From Chlorobiaceae bacterium (GTDB lineage Bacteria; Bacteroidota; Chlorobiia; Chlorobiales; Chlorobiaceae), in the NCBI GenBank assembly GCA_012972825.1, contig JABDHL010000022.1:1-64000 (forward strand): DNA of 64,000 bases, in the 5' to 3' direction. Position 1 is the first letter of the stretch. Each line of letters begins with the position of its first letter. The notes under the pieces were generated by a model. That model worked only from the letters and a program-made list of their open reading frames with translations, did no database searches and had not been told where the DNA came from. This document shows, piece after piece, positions 26,469 to 35,307 of the stretch. A program made the translations under genes and the position numbers.

Positions 26469-26585
26469 ACTTCGCTCCTTTAATGATTTTTGTATAAATG
26501 GAAAAACCGGCAATCAATGACGAAATTGCAAATAAAAAAACCTCTGAAATCTATCAGCAAGAAATGAGATGTTAAGTCAGACACG

Positions 26586-26596
26586 GTATACTATAC
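26586..26596. promoter_or_regulatory. Palindrome upstream of dsrC (GTATA-C-TATAC)
   Basis: An 11-bp perfect palindrome about 120 bp before dsrC. Its AT-rich centre overlaps possible -10 sequences on the minus strand (TATAGTAT). It could be part of the dsrC promoter or an operator. Confidence 0.4.
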
Positions 26597-26656
26597 TGAT
26601 TCAATAATGATAACCTATAAAGAGGGGAGCGTTAACTAAACAACGGTTAAACGACA

Positions 26657-26670
26657 TAACTATATAGTTA
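26657..26670. promoter_or_regulatory. 14-bp perfect palindrome between dsrN and dsrC
   Basis: TAACTATATAGTTA, a perfect palindrome about 190 bp before dsrC. It contains the half-sites ATAACT and AGTTA(A), which also form the LysR-type boxes at 11503-11539, here in the opposite order. Nearby GTTAAC and GGTTAA sequences add to the symmetry. Confidence 0.45.
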
Positions 26671-26742
26671 ATGGTTTGTTTGGAAATATTCAAATTCTCC
26701 ATGAACATTTTTTTGTTTTTTCCCGGTTCACAAGAGATAAAA

Positions 26743-28149
26743 TCATACTGCAGCAACACGTCCTTTGGTTTTTATATCGGATGCCAGTGAAACAAACGTC
26801 TCTGCCCACTCTGGATTTCCGATTGCATGTATGTGTCCATAGGATGCAAACAGGTTTCGGTATAGCAGTCCATCATGTTTTCCGGTTATTCCCGTTCCCC
26901 TGATCACATCAAACTGGTATGTACACTCTGCTCCCTGCATGACAGGCTTCGAATAATGAAACTCGTGAGCCTTAACCGGCACACCTTTTCTGAACCAGGG
27001 AGAGTCAGTACGACTTTTCAGATCAAGATATCCATGTCCTGCCGGATTACTCTGAAACGCTATATCAAAGGGCAGGAGTCCGGCTAGCGAATATGTTTTA
27101 CCTCCATATGCAACCCTTCTGCAAAGGTAGATTAGACCACCACATTCAGCATAAGCAGGCATCCCTGACTCCACTTTTTCATGAACATCAGTGAGTAGTC
27201 CCTTGTTGGTGCTCAAGAGTTCCAGAAAAAATTCAGGAAATCCACCGCCAAGATATAGCCCATCGATGTCAGGCAAAGACGATGCATGAAGCGAATCAAT
27301 AAAAACGAGATCAGCACCGTTGTTTCTCAGTGCGCACAGGTTTTCGGGATAGTAAAAACAGAATGCCGCATCTCTGAACACTCCGATTCTTACTTTCGCG
27401 TAAGTTGTGGTTTCACAAGTATCAATTTTAATTCTCTGCAGTGATGGCGCCTCATTAAAAAGCGATCTGATTGTATTCATATCACAATAATGAGCAATCC
27501 TTTCTCCGGCATTTCGAACAAATTTTTCAGCATCAGCTGTTTCGCCTACCGTTGTTAATCCAAGGTGCCTTTCCGGAATAACAAGCTCTTTGTCCATAGG
27601 AATGGAGCCCACTACAGGTACATTGCAAAATTTTTCAATCGCCCTTTTCTGCTTTTCCTCTTGACGTGGGCTTCTTACCTGATTTAAAATAACCCCGGCT
27701 ATGTTGACCTTCGGCGGCATCGCCTGCATTCCCATTACAAGCGCGGCAATTCCCCTGTTTGTTTGCCTGCTGTCAACGACAAGCAATACTGGCGTCTCCA
27801 AAATCCCGGCAACTCCTGCACTGCTGTCGGAACCATCAAGATCAATGCCGTCATGCAGACCATGGTTCCCTTCAATAAGAGAGAGTCTGCTGTTATCGCG
27901 GCAGCTGTTTCTCAAAAAAGAGTCACAGCAAGCCTCAATGCCCATAAGGTAAGGATCAAGATTAAAGCACTCTTTGCCGCTTGCAAGGCTGAGCCACATC
28001 GGATCAATGAAGTCGGGTCCTTTCTTGAAACTCTGGACAGATAAACCTTTTCTGACAAAATGAGACAAAATGCCAACGCTGACCATCGTTTTACCGGAGC
28101 TTTTCTGTGGCGACGATATCATCAACCGGGGCAATTGTACCGAATCCAT
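26743..28149 (-). CDS. dsrN: DsrN: cobyrinate a,c-diamide synthase-like siroheme amidase
   Basis: A 468-residue protein of the CobB/CbiA family. The start at 28149 (MDSVQLPRLMISSPQKSSGKT) is set by the P-loop region SSPQKSSGKT near the N-terminus; longer frames overlap sqr. The C-terminal glutamine amidotransferase part has the nucleophile region AYAECGGLIYLCRRV and a later histidine-bearing HEFHYS. In dsr clusters it is thought to amidate siroheme to the siroamide used by DsrAB. It follows the SQR gene by 11 bp and is probably co-transcribed with it. Confidence 0.92.
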   Translation of the reverse strand: MDSVQLPRLMISSPQKSSGKTMVSVGILSHFVRKGLSVQSFKKGPDFIDPMWLSLASGKECFNLDPYLMGIEACCDSFLRNSCRDNSRLSLIEGNHGLHDGIDLDGSDSSAGVAGILETPVLLVVDSRQTNRGIAALVMGMQAMPPKVNIAGVILNQVRSPRQEEKQKRAIEKFCNVPVVGSIPMDKELVIPERHLGLTTVGETADAEKFVRNAGERIAHYCDMNTIRSLFNEAPSLQRIKIDTCETTTYAKVRIGVFRDAAFCFYYPENLCALRNNGADLVFIDSLHASSLPDIDGLYLGGGFPEFFLELLSTNKGLLTDVHEKVESGMPAYAECGGLIYLCRRVAYGGKTYSLAGLLPFDIAFQSNPAGHGYLDLKSRTDSPWFRKGVPVKAHEFHYSKPVMQGAECTYQFDVIRGTGITGKHDGLLYRNLFASYGHIHAIGNPEWAETFVSLASDIKTKGRVAAV

Positions 28150-28160
28150 GGTTTCTATTC

Positions 28161-29387
28161 TTACCCGACTTCCTTTCCAGCCATGACAAGGGTTGGAGGT
28201 GCACCAAGATGACGGCCTGCAAGAAGAACATTCCAGTAGAGCCATTCAAAACCAAGTTTACCATACCAGTTCATCTTGGTTTCCTTAAGAAGACTGAATG
28301 GCCCGAATTTAGGCGCAGGAAACATGCCATGCAATGGTTCTATTTTATAGTTGAAGTCGATGAGTGAGGATGTTCCCTTTGAATAAACGATGAAACAGGT
28401 TGAATGGCCATCGTATATCTCCTCAGGTTTGACTCCATGTATTTCAGACATGATGTTGAAAACCACTACATCTGCTTCATAATGGGCAACCGAGCCTGCC
28501 TTGGATGTGGGAACGTTTGTAGCATCGCCAATCACGTAGATACTGTCGTACTTTAGAGCCTTAAGGGTGTTATGGTGAGTTGGTACATAGCCTATCCCGT
28601 CGTCCATACCTGAATCACTGATCACCTTGTCACCGATGGTTGATGGTACGATGACCAACGTATCAAATGACACCTTATCCCCCTTTACCGATTCTATATA
28701 TTTCTCTTTTCCATTGACGGCATTGAGCTCGAAACCGGTCGTTATTTTAATGTTCTTGCTTTTGGCAGACTCAATGAAAACCGCAGAAGCTTTAGGTTTC
28801 GTAAAAGCACCAGGCAGAGGAGTAACTAATTCGATCTCGGTTTTGTTTCTGATGCCTCTATTCTTGAAGTACCAGTCAGCCAGAAAGACAAACTCGATAG
28901 GTGCTACCGGGCACTTGAAGGGAAGTTCGGCAATATTCATGACCAGTTTACCTCCAACAAACTCTTTCAGTTTCTTCTGAAGCATTTCAGCTGCTTCGAT
29001 AGTATAAAAAGAGAAGGCATTCTTGCCCCATGCATCCATGAGGCCGTCATTCTCTTCAGGCACTATCTTGCATCCGGTGCTGATAACGAGAAAATCGTAC
29101 GAAAATTTATGGTTCTTGGTTTTTACTTCCTTCTTGTCCGGGTCAATATGAGTGATTTCATCAATCACAAAATTAACATCAGGAAGGATATATTTTTTCC
29201 TTGATCGGACAAGTGTATTTGACTTTTGGATCCCGAAAGGAACAAAAAGCATTCCTGGTTGATAGATATGCCGGTCATCACGATCGATCACTGTGATTTC
29301 CCAATCTTTAGGTAAGTGTCTCCTGAGGTTATTCGAGATGATTGTTCCGCCAGTACCACCACCTAACACGACTATTTTTTTTGCCAT
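28161..29387 (-). CDS. sqr: Sulfide:quinone oxidoreductase family flavoprotein
   Basis: A 408-residue membrane-associated flavoprotein. The FAD motif is VVLGGGTGGTIISNNL, and a second nucleotide segment is YVIGDATNVPTSKAGSVAHY. Three cysteines sit where SQR enzymes keep them: Cys106 (STGCKI), Cys159 (FKCPVAP) and Cys331 (HSTCFIVYS). GGAGGC precedes the ATG at 29387. The C-terminal amphipathic segment (GKLGFEWLYWNVLLAGRHLG) should dip into the membrane to reach quinone. It oxidises sulfide to sulfane sulfur or polysulfide. I recall a type III form in Chlorobium, but the class is not certain. It precedes dsrN. Confidence 0.88.
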   Translation of the reverse strand: MAKKIVVLGGGTGGTIISNNLRRHLPKDWEITVIDRDDRHIYQPGMLFVPFGIQKSNTLVRSRKKYILPDVNFVIDEITHIDPDKKEVKTKNHKFSYDFLVISTGCKIVPEENDGLMDAWGKNAFSFYTIEAAEMLQKKLKEFVGGKLVMNIAELPFKCPVAPIEFVFLADWYFKNRGIRNKTEIELVTPLPGAFTKPKASAVFIESAKSKNIKITTGFELNAVNGKEKYIESVKGDKVSFDTLVIVPSTIGDKVISDSGMDDGIGYVPTHHNTLKALKYDSIYVIGDATNVPTSKAGSVAHYEADVVVFNIMSEIHGVKPEEIYDGHSTCFIVYSKGTSSLIDFNYKIEPLHGMFPAPKFGPFSLLKETKMNWYGKLGFEWLYWNVLLAGRHLGAPPTLVMAGKEVG

Positions 29388-29994
29388 TATCTTGCCTCCG
29401 TTGTTACGAATTATTAAGATGAAATACACTCAGGGAAAAAAGAAACCTGATAACAACGCAACGGCTATCGCTGTTACAAACGTCATCGAGTAAAGATGCT
29501 GGGTTTCAGCAAGGTGTTAAATCTCTCTTGGGAAACAATCTTGTCGAACGTAACAATAACCATCGTGTCATCGATGGTACAAGCTAACTCCTTCGGGTAT
29601 CAAGAGACGGGTCTTATTCCGGCATCAGCGCACATATATTTCACTCTTCTTTAGATCCCTATATGGCTATATGTCTCTACAATTGTTAATTATACATAAC
29701 ATCATCTTGAAATACAAGCAATTCTTATTATCGACCGTCACTCCTCAGAATAGCATATTCGTTGATTTAACTTATTTTATTATTTATATATAACTGCATT
29801 TTTATCTGATATTGCTCTCCTGGAATTTTCACTTCCGCATACCATATTTATGGTATTTATAGGGTATGCGCTTGGATATGATTAAGAGATAAGGGTTTAT
29901 TGACAATTGTTAATCAGACATGGAGTTGTTGCGAGAGAATGGTGATCTGGTTGAGGGGTGAGTGTTGTTTTAGAAACTTAGAACGTTAAAAAGT
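29388..29994. other. Divergent regulatory region between sqr and the sulfite reductase gene
   Basis: These 607 bp hold the promoters of two opposite sulfur gene sets. Visible structures are a 7-bp hairpin ACCATCG/CGATGGT at 29559-29578, the inverted repeat at 29839-29856, and ACAATTGTTAAT twice, at 29679-29690 and 29903-29914. The latter copy overlaps a TTGACA box. On the minus strand a coding-like frame runs from about 29667 to 29482 but is broken by an in-frame TGA. No RNA gene is recognised. Confidence 0.55.
29839..29856. promoter_or_regulatory. Inverted repeat ATACCAT-N4-ATGGTAT
   Basis: A perfect 7-bp inverted repeat, nested in a larger one (GCATACC at 29837-29843 with GGGTATGC downstream). 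It lies about 140-160 bp before the sulfite reductase start and is a good operator candidate for the assimilatory operon. Confidence 0.5.
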
Positions 29995-30870
29995 ATGCAG
30001 GTACAAGAGCCTTATACAGCGCCTGTGAGCAAAGTTGGGATGATGGGCCAGAAGCAGCCGAATTATTATGTGTTGCGTCTGAAAGCGGTTGCTGGCGATC
30101 TTACAGCATTGCAACTCTCATGTATAGCAAGGGTTGCTGAACAATACGGACGAGGGTTTGTTCATCTTTCAACACGTCAGGGAGTTGAAATCCATTACGT
30201 ACATCGCGACAATCTGGAAAATGCGGAACTTGAACTCCGGCAGGCAGGGGTTGAGTTAGGCTCCTGTGGCCCTCGGGTTCGAGTCATTGTTGCGTGTCCG
30301 GGAGGTGAGACATGCCGTTGGGGAGTGTTTGACACCAAGAAGATTGCAAGGGAGCTTGATGCAGAATATTTCAAAAAGGAAACACATTCGAAATTCAAGA
30401 TGTCGGTAACGGGTTGTGCAAACAACTGCACAAAGGCGAATGAAAACGATATCGGTGTCAGGGGAGCCATAGAACCGAAATGGGTTCCGTCGGCTTGCAG
30501 AGATTGCGGTTTATGCATACCGATCTGTCCGGTCAATGCAATTGAACGTAATACAAATCAAGATGAATATAGTTATACCTCCGATCAGGAGAAATGCATC
30601 AACTGCAGTGCCTGTACCTCATTCTGTACCGACAAGGCATGGGTTGTGGGCAGGAAAGGATATACTCTTTTTATCGGCGGAACCATGGGGAGAATTCCCC
30701 GTTTTGCCTCTATTTTGAAAAGATTGGTGGAAAGTGAAGAAGAATTGTTTCTTTTAATAGAAAAATCCGTATCAGTGTATAGAGATCATGCACATAAAAA
30801 GGAGCGTTTCGGGCATATGATCGACCGGATTGGGCTGGAAAAGATAAAGGATGAAATTCTTGGTATATGA
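29995..30870 (+). CDS. Compact siroheme sulfite reductase (AsrC-like, assimilatory context)
   Basis: This 291-residue protein is about half the size of CysI. The siroheme/[4Fe-4S] ligands are Cys101 and Cys107 (CPGGETC) and Cys141 and Cys145 (CANNC). A two-cluster ferredoxin domain follows: CRDCGLCIPIC at 168-178 and CINCSACTSFC at 201-211. It belongs to the small AsrC/dissimilatory-like sulfite reductase group. Because it heads an operon with APS reductase and ATP sulfurylase, the likely job is sulfite to sulfide for biosynthesis, with ferredoxin as electron donor. Its stop overlaps the next start as ATGA. No separate flavoprotein partner is encoded nearby. Confidence 0.88.
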   Translation: MQVQEPYTAPVSKVGMMGQKQPNYYVLRLKAVAGDLTALQLSCIARVAEQYGRGFVHLSTRQGVEIHYVHRDNLENAELELRQAGVELGSCGPRVRVIVACPGGETCRWGVFDTKKIARELDAEYFKKETHSKFKMSVTGCANNCTKANENDIGVRGAIEPKWVPSACRDCGLCIPICPVNAIERNTNQDEYSYTSDQEKCINCSACTSFCTDKAWVVGRKGYTLFIGGTMGRIPRFASILKRLVESEEELFLLIEKSVSVYRDHAHKKERFGHMIDRIGLEKIKDEILGI

Positions 30871-31580
30871 GCAGGGAAAAGGTTGAAAAACTGAGTTTGG
30901 AACTATCCGGCAAAACACCTGCAGAGATCATCTGCCGTGCTGTTGAGCTTTTTGGTGAAGCATCAACGGCACTTGCATCCAGTTTTGGTGCCGAAGATCA
31001 GGTCATTACCGATATTCTTCAGCATGAAAAGCTCCAGGTTCCTGTTTTTACTCTGGATACAGGTCGATTGCCGCAGGAAACGTACGATGTTCTTGATGCA
31101 ACGAGGAAGCACTACGGTATGCAGATAGAGGTGCTTTTTCCTGAGACATCTGCTGTTCAGGCACTGGTGACCAGTTATGGGGCAAACCTTTTTTATGAAA
31201 GTGTTGAACTTCGTCGGGAGTGCTGCCGCATTCGAAAGGTACTGCCGCTTACCAGCAAACTTTCGACACTGAAAGCATGGATATGCGGCCTCCGCCGGGA
31301 GCAGTCGGTCACCAGAACTGCCGTTGCCCCTGTTGAGTGGGATGCGGCATTCGGACTCTACAAAATAAATCCCCTTGCCGAAGTATCGGAAGCCTGGGTA
31401 TGGGACTATGTCAAAACCAACTCAGTTCCGTATAATGCTCTTCATGACCGTGGCTATCCGAGCATAGGCTGTGCACCTTGCACCAGAGCAGTCAAACCCG
31501 GAGAGGATATCAGAGCGGGACGCTGGTGGTGGGAAATTGCCGAACATCGCGAGTGCGGCCTCCACCGTGAACATAAGTAA
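30867..31580 (+). CDS. cysH: APS reductase (CysH family, iron-sulfur type)
   Basis: This 237-residue protein has the PP-loop-like SSFGAEDQV start of the CysH family. It carries CC at 119-120 and C-x2-C at 202-205 (GCAPC), the four [4Fe-4S] ligands that mark APS rather than PAPS reductases. The catalytic cysteine is Cys230 in ECGLH near the end. It reduces adenylyl sulfate to sulfite, so no APS kinase is needed, which fits the decayed kinase domain on the CysN two genes downstream. It overlaps the sulfite reductase stop by 4 bp. Confidence 0.94.
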   Translation: MSREKVEKLSLELSGKTPAEIICRAVELFGEASTALASSFGAEDQVITDILQHEKLQVPVFTLDTGRLPQETYDVLDATRKHYGMQIEVLFPETSAVQALVTSYGANLFYESVELRRECCRIRKVLPLTSKLSTLKAWICGLRREQSVTRTAVAPVEWDAAFGLYKINPLAEVSEAWVWDYVKTNSVPYNALHDRGYPSIGCAPCTRAVKPGEDIRAGRWWWEIAEHRECGLHREHK

Positions 31581-31595
31581 CTATATCAAGAAAGA

Positions 31596-32474
31596 ATGGA
31601 TCATCTCGATAAGCTCGAAGCTCAAAGTGTCTATATCCTCAGGGAAGCCTACCGTGAATTTAAAAGCCTCTGCATGCTCTGGTCAATCGGCAAGGACAGC
31701 ACTGTCATGCTGTGGCTTGCCCGTAAAGCTTTTTTCGGCCATGTCCCTATCCCGCTTGTACATATCGATACGCATTACAAAATTCCTGAAATGATTTCGT
31801 ATCGCGACCGTATAGCTCTGGAATGGAATCTTAACATGATGTACGGCGAAAACCGCGAGGCGCTTGAGAGCAAGCTCACCTTTCCTGACGGAAATACCGA
31901 TCGCATCACCTGCTGCAAATACCTGAAAAGCGAAGCGCTGAAACACACTCTTTCCGGTGAGTGGCCTCGTTACCGCATGGATCACGACCTGAAGCACTAT
32001 GTGCCCGATGAGGGCAGTGAACCCTATACCGGCGTAATCGTTGGCGTCAGGGCTGATGAAGAGGGGAGCCGGTCGAAAGAGCGCTATTTCTCGCCCCGCG
32101 ACAAGGATAACGTCTGGGATGTAGGCGACCAGCCACCCGAGTTCTGGAACCAGTTCAAGACTGATTTTTCCCCCGGAACCCATGTTCGCATTCACCCTCT
32201 GCTCGACTGGACCGAGCTGAACATCTGGGAATATATCGAAAGAGAAAAAATCCCTGTAGTGGCGCTCTATTTTAATCAGGGCAGCGGCACAAGGTACCGC
32301 TCACTCGGTTGTTATCCATGCACCAATCCAGTCGATTCAGGTTCACGAACGGTATCTGAAATCATCGACGAGCTTAAAAGCGGCAGGCTCTCCAATATTG
32401 CAGAGAGGTCAGGACGTGCTCAGGATAGTGAGGATGGCGGGCTTGAAACCCTGCGCCGCGACGGATATATGTAG
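31596..32474 (+). CDS. cysD: Sulfate adenylyltransferase subunit 2 (CysD)
   Basis: This 292-residue protein has a PP-loop [10 protein letters not shown] near residue 28 that binds ATP. The conserved body includes [12 protein letters not shown] and [15 protein letters not shown]. With CysN it forms ATP sulfurylase, activating sulfate to APS using GTP hydrolysis. It is 15 bp after cysH and 49 bp before cysN. Green sulfur bacteria that use dissimilatory Sat would not need this form, so it belongs to the assimilatory set. Confidence 0.95.
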   Translation: MDHLDKLEAQSVYILREAYREFKSLCMLWSIGKDSTVMLWLARKAFFGHVPIPLVHIDTHYKIPEMISYRDRIALEWNLNMMYGENREALESKLTFPDGNTDRITCCKYLKSEALKHTLSGEWPRYRMDHDLKHYVPDEGSEPYTGVIVGVRADEEGSRSKERYFSPRDKDNVWDVGDQPPEFWNQFKTDFSPGTHVRIHPLLDWTELNIWEYIEREKIPVVALYFNQGSGTRYRSLGCYPCTNPVDSGSRTVSEIIDELKSGRLSNIAERSGRAQDSEDGGLETLRRDGYM

Positions 32475-32523
32475 CGTGGGCAGGTGATAATGAAGGATCA
32501 GTAAATATTATTTTCGCATTGGT

Positions 32524-34326
32524 ATGATGAATGGACGAGCACAAATGAATATAGTTATTGTCGGTCATGTTGATCACGGCAAAAGCACGGTGATTGGCCG
32601 ACTGCTTGCAGATACGGGTACACTTCCAAAGGGCAGGCTTGAATCAGTAAGAGAGAACTGCCGGAGGAACTCAAAGCCTTTCGAGTATGCCTTTCTTCTT
32701 GATGCGCTAAAAGATGAGCAGTCACAGGGGATCACCATTGACATGGCTCGCTGTTTTTTTAAGACAGCCGCGCGCGACTATATCATTATCGATGCTCCCG
32801 GTCATATTGAGTTTTTAAAAAACATGATAACCGGCGCATCAAGAGCTGAATCAGCACTGCTTGTTATTGACGTAGATGAAGGCATCAGGGAAAACTCAAA
32901 GCGGCATGGCCAGATGGTTTCAATGCTTGGTGTGAAACAGGTCACAGTGCTGGTCAACAAAATGGATCTTGTCGATTTCAGCGAAGAGGTTTTTGAAAGG
33001 CTGAAAGCCGACTATTCGGAGTTTCTTGCCCAGATCAAGGTGAAGCCCGTAAGCTTTATTCCTGTCAGTGCCCGCGAAGGCGACAACATCGCTACGCTTT
33101 CAGAACGTATGCCCTGGTACAAGGGAGCTACTGTGCTTGAACAACTCGACGGATTCACCAGCGACAAGCAGCTCCAGGACAAGCCGTTTCGTTTTCCTGT
33201 ACAGGATATCTACAAGTTTACCCGTCAGAACGATGACCGGAGAATTGCAGCAGGTACGGTTGCTGCCGGTTCGGTGAGTGTTGGTGATGAGGTGCTGTTT
33301 CTCCCTTCAGGGAAGCAGTCGGCCATACAATCCGTAGAGTCGTTCAACACTGCTCCTAAACAAGTCGCCTTAACAGGCGAGGCTCTTGGGTTTACCCTTA
33401 CCACCCAGATCTATATACGTCCCGGTGAACTCATGGTGAAACCCTGTGAACCGTTACCTGAAGTGGGCACTCGTTTCAGGGTGAATATTTTCTGGGTTGG
33501 CAGAGCGCCGATGATCATGGAGAAGGAGTATAAGCTTAAGATTGGTTCTGCACGCGCCTCGGTGAAGCTTGCAGAAATCTGCAATACGCTTGATGCATCC
33601 GATCTGAGTTACAGTAAACATAAACATCAGCTCGATTGCCGCGATGTAGGGGAGTGCATTCTCGAAACATCCCGTCCCATTGCATTTGATACAGCAGCCG
33701 CAAGTGAGACAACCGGGCGTTTTGTTATCGTTGACAATTATGAAATTGCCGGTGGGGGTATTGTCATTGAGAACCTTTCAACTGACGAAACCCTGCTGCA
33801 GCGTCATATCCGCGAGCGGGAGAACAACTGGGAAAAAGGGTTGATCAAATCGGAAGAAAGGGAACTTGCAAACCGGCATCGGGCTAAATTCATTGTCTTT
33901 ACCGGAGTTCCCGGCACAGGCAAACGATCAGTGGCCAAAGCTCTTGAACAAGGCTTGTTTAACAACCGCCTGAACGCTTATTATCTTGGCGTTGCCAATA
34001 TTGACCGTGGCCTGGATGCTGACTTGGGATACCATGTCGATAACGCAGGAGAGAGACTGAGAAGAATCGGAGAGCTGGCCCGTATTCTCACTGATGCCGG
34101 GCTTATTTTCATCACTACTATTGATGATGCTGATGATTATGATATCGAAATCTTGAAGCAGTTGAACGCGCCCAGCGACATTCTTGTCGTCAACATGGGT
34201 GAAAACGGCTTCTCCCGATACCATTCCGATCTTCAGCTCCCTGCCGGAGGAAGCATTGCCGCCGCAGTAAAGGAGGTGGCCGATATGCTGAAAACAAAGG
34301 AAATCATCATCGAGTATGAGATATGA
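32524..34326 (+). CDS. cysN: CysN GTPase subunit of ATP sulfurylase fused to a degenerate APS kinase domain
   Basis: A 600-residue protein. Residues 1 to about 440 are an intact EF-Tu-like GTPase: [14 protein letters not shown] and NKMD. From about residue 455 a CysC-like domain follows, but its active site is damaged. The P-loop reads GVPGTGKRS, lacking the Ser/Thr straight after Lys. The catalytic DGDN is replaced by GVAN, and the FISPYRxDR loop by an acidic IDDADDYD stretch. The rest ([23 protein letters not shown]) still shows the fold. The tail is probably a pseudokinase, structural or regulatory. Two adjacent ATGs at 32524 and 32527 are possible starts. Confidence 0.93.
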   Translation: MMNGRAQMNIVIVGHVDHGKSTVIGRLLADTGTLPKGRLESVRENCRRNSKPFEYAFLLDALKDEQSQGITIDMARCFFKTAARDYIIIDAPGHIEFLKNMITGASRAESALLVIDVDEGIRENSKRHGQMVSMLGVKQVTVLVNKMDLVDFSEEVFERLKADYSEFLAQIKVKPVSFIPVSAREGDNIATLSERMPWYKGATVLEQLDGFTSDKQLQDKPFRFPVQDIYKFTRQNDDRRIAAGTVAAGSVSVGDEVLFLPSGKQSAIQSVESFNTAPKQVALTGEALGFTLTTQIYIRPGELMVKPCEPLPEVGTRFRVNIFWVGRAPMIMEKEYKLKIGSARASVKLAEICNTLDASDLSYSKHKHQLDCRDVGECILETSRPIAFDTAAASETTGRFVIVDNYEIAGGGIVIENLSTDETLLQRHIRERENNWEKGLIKSEERELANRHRAKFIVFTGVPGTGKRSVAKALEQGLFNNRLNAYYLGVANIDRGLDADLGYHVDNAGERLRRIGELARILTDAGLIFITTIDDADDYDIEILKQLNAPSDILVVNMGENGFSRYHSDLQLPAGGSIAAAVKEVADMLKTKEIIIEYEI

Positions 34327-34394
34327 GACAGGAAGAAGATTCCCGGCCTATTGATTTTTGAACCTGACCGGGAACCGCAGCATGATTATGTTTT

Positions 34395-34703
34395 TCAGTT
34401 ATCAAAAAATTCGATCTGCAGGTTTTCATCAGGTTGCTCGGTGACATTGAACCGGCCTTTTTTGATAATCGAAAGGCCCTTTTTATCACCGGCGGGTATG
34501 ATGCTCTGCTCAACGTCATCGGCATCTTTTTTCGGGCAGTTCTGGTTGAAGAAAAGGTTCAGGACTGAGCCCGTATTCTCAAACTGAAGAAGAAAGCCAT
34601 TATGATTGACAAAAACCAGATCGTCATAGGCATAAGTTACTTCATGACCAAGCTCTTCGAGAAGCTGCATGACTGTTCCAAGTGGTCGTATTGTTGTTTC
34701 CAT
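34395..34703 (-). CDS. Conserved-looking small protein (unknown function)
   Basis: A 102-residue protein with no signal peptide or membrane helix, beginning METTIRPLGTVMQLLEELGHE. It has one cysteine in FNQNCPKKDADDVEQ and strands such as DDLVFVNHNGFLLQFEN. It follows the ArsC/Spx-like gene by 4 bp on the minus strand, so the two are probably one operon, perhaps linked to nitrogenase or thiol chemistry. I do not recognise the family. Confidence 0.75.
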   Translation of the reverse strand: METTIRPLGTVMQLLEELGHEVTYAYDDLVFVNHNGFLLQFENTGSVLNLFFNQNCPKKDADDVEQSIIPAGDKKGLSIIKKGRFNVTEQPDENLQIEFFDN

Positions 34704-34707
34704 AGTT

Positions 34708-35160
34708 TCATTGCTCCTGTTTTATACATGATGAGTTGTCGATATGGGGACATGAATTCAGATCTTCTATTCCGAACCCTTCTACGATATTTTCAGCACC
34801 CTGAACCGGCTTCAGATTGATAAGATTCTTCAGTACCTCTGCATCAAATCCCTGAATGCAACGGTTGCCGATTTTCATAAGGGGTCTCTTTATCAGTAAA
34901 GGCTCCTTGATCATTGCCTCCAGAGCCTCATCTTTTGTGAATTCAAGAGGGTTTACAAGCCCCGATTTTATTGCCGGTGCAGCTGGATTAAAACAGTCAG
35001 CAATTTTTTTTTCTCCGAGATAGTGATCAAGCTCCTCTTTTGTCCACGGGTGTTCGAGAAGGCTGACTGATTCAACCGCATGCCCTGCAAGCTCAAGAAT
35101 CTTTTTTTGCCGGATATTGTTCTGGCATCCCGGTTTTTCGTAAAAGAGTATCGTTTCCAT
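34708..35160 (-). CDS. ArsC/Spx-fold protein, nitrogenase-associated (NifO-like) type
   Basis: A 150-residue thioredoxin-fold protein of the arsenate reductase/Spx superfamily: METILFYEKPGCQNNIRQKK, then EHPWTKEELDHYLG and LLIKRPLMKIGN. The single GCQNN cysteine (Cys12) replaces CxxC. This arrangement is typical of proteins annotated as nitrogenase-associated (NifO-like). The C-terminal extension has two more cysteines (NSCPHIDNSSC). No nif genes lie in the window, so the link is by family resemblance only. Confidence 0.75.
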   Translation of the reverse strand: METILFYEKPGCQNNIRQKKILELAGHAVESVSLLEHPWTKEELDHYLGEKKIADCFNPAAPAIKSGLVNPLEFTKDEALEAMIKEPLLIKRPLMKIGNRCIQGFDAEVLKNLINLKPVQGAENIVEGFGIEDLNSCPHIDNSSCIKQEQ

Positions 35161-35307
35161 GATTGTCAGACCTCAGGTTCATATTCCATCATTCATCCTT
35201 ATATTAAGGAAAAATTTTTATTAATCTAAATTATTAAGTTATATTTTTACTTCTATGATATAAATTAAGGCGAATTAACATATTCTCAACAATAATTAAT
35301 TAAAACT

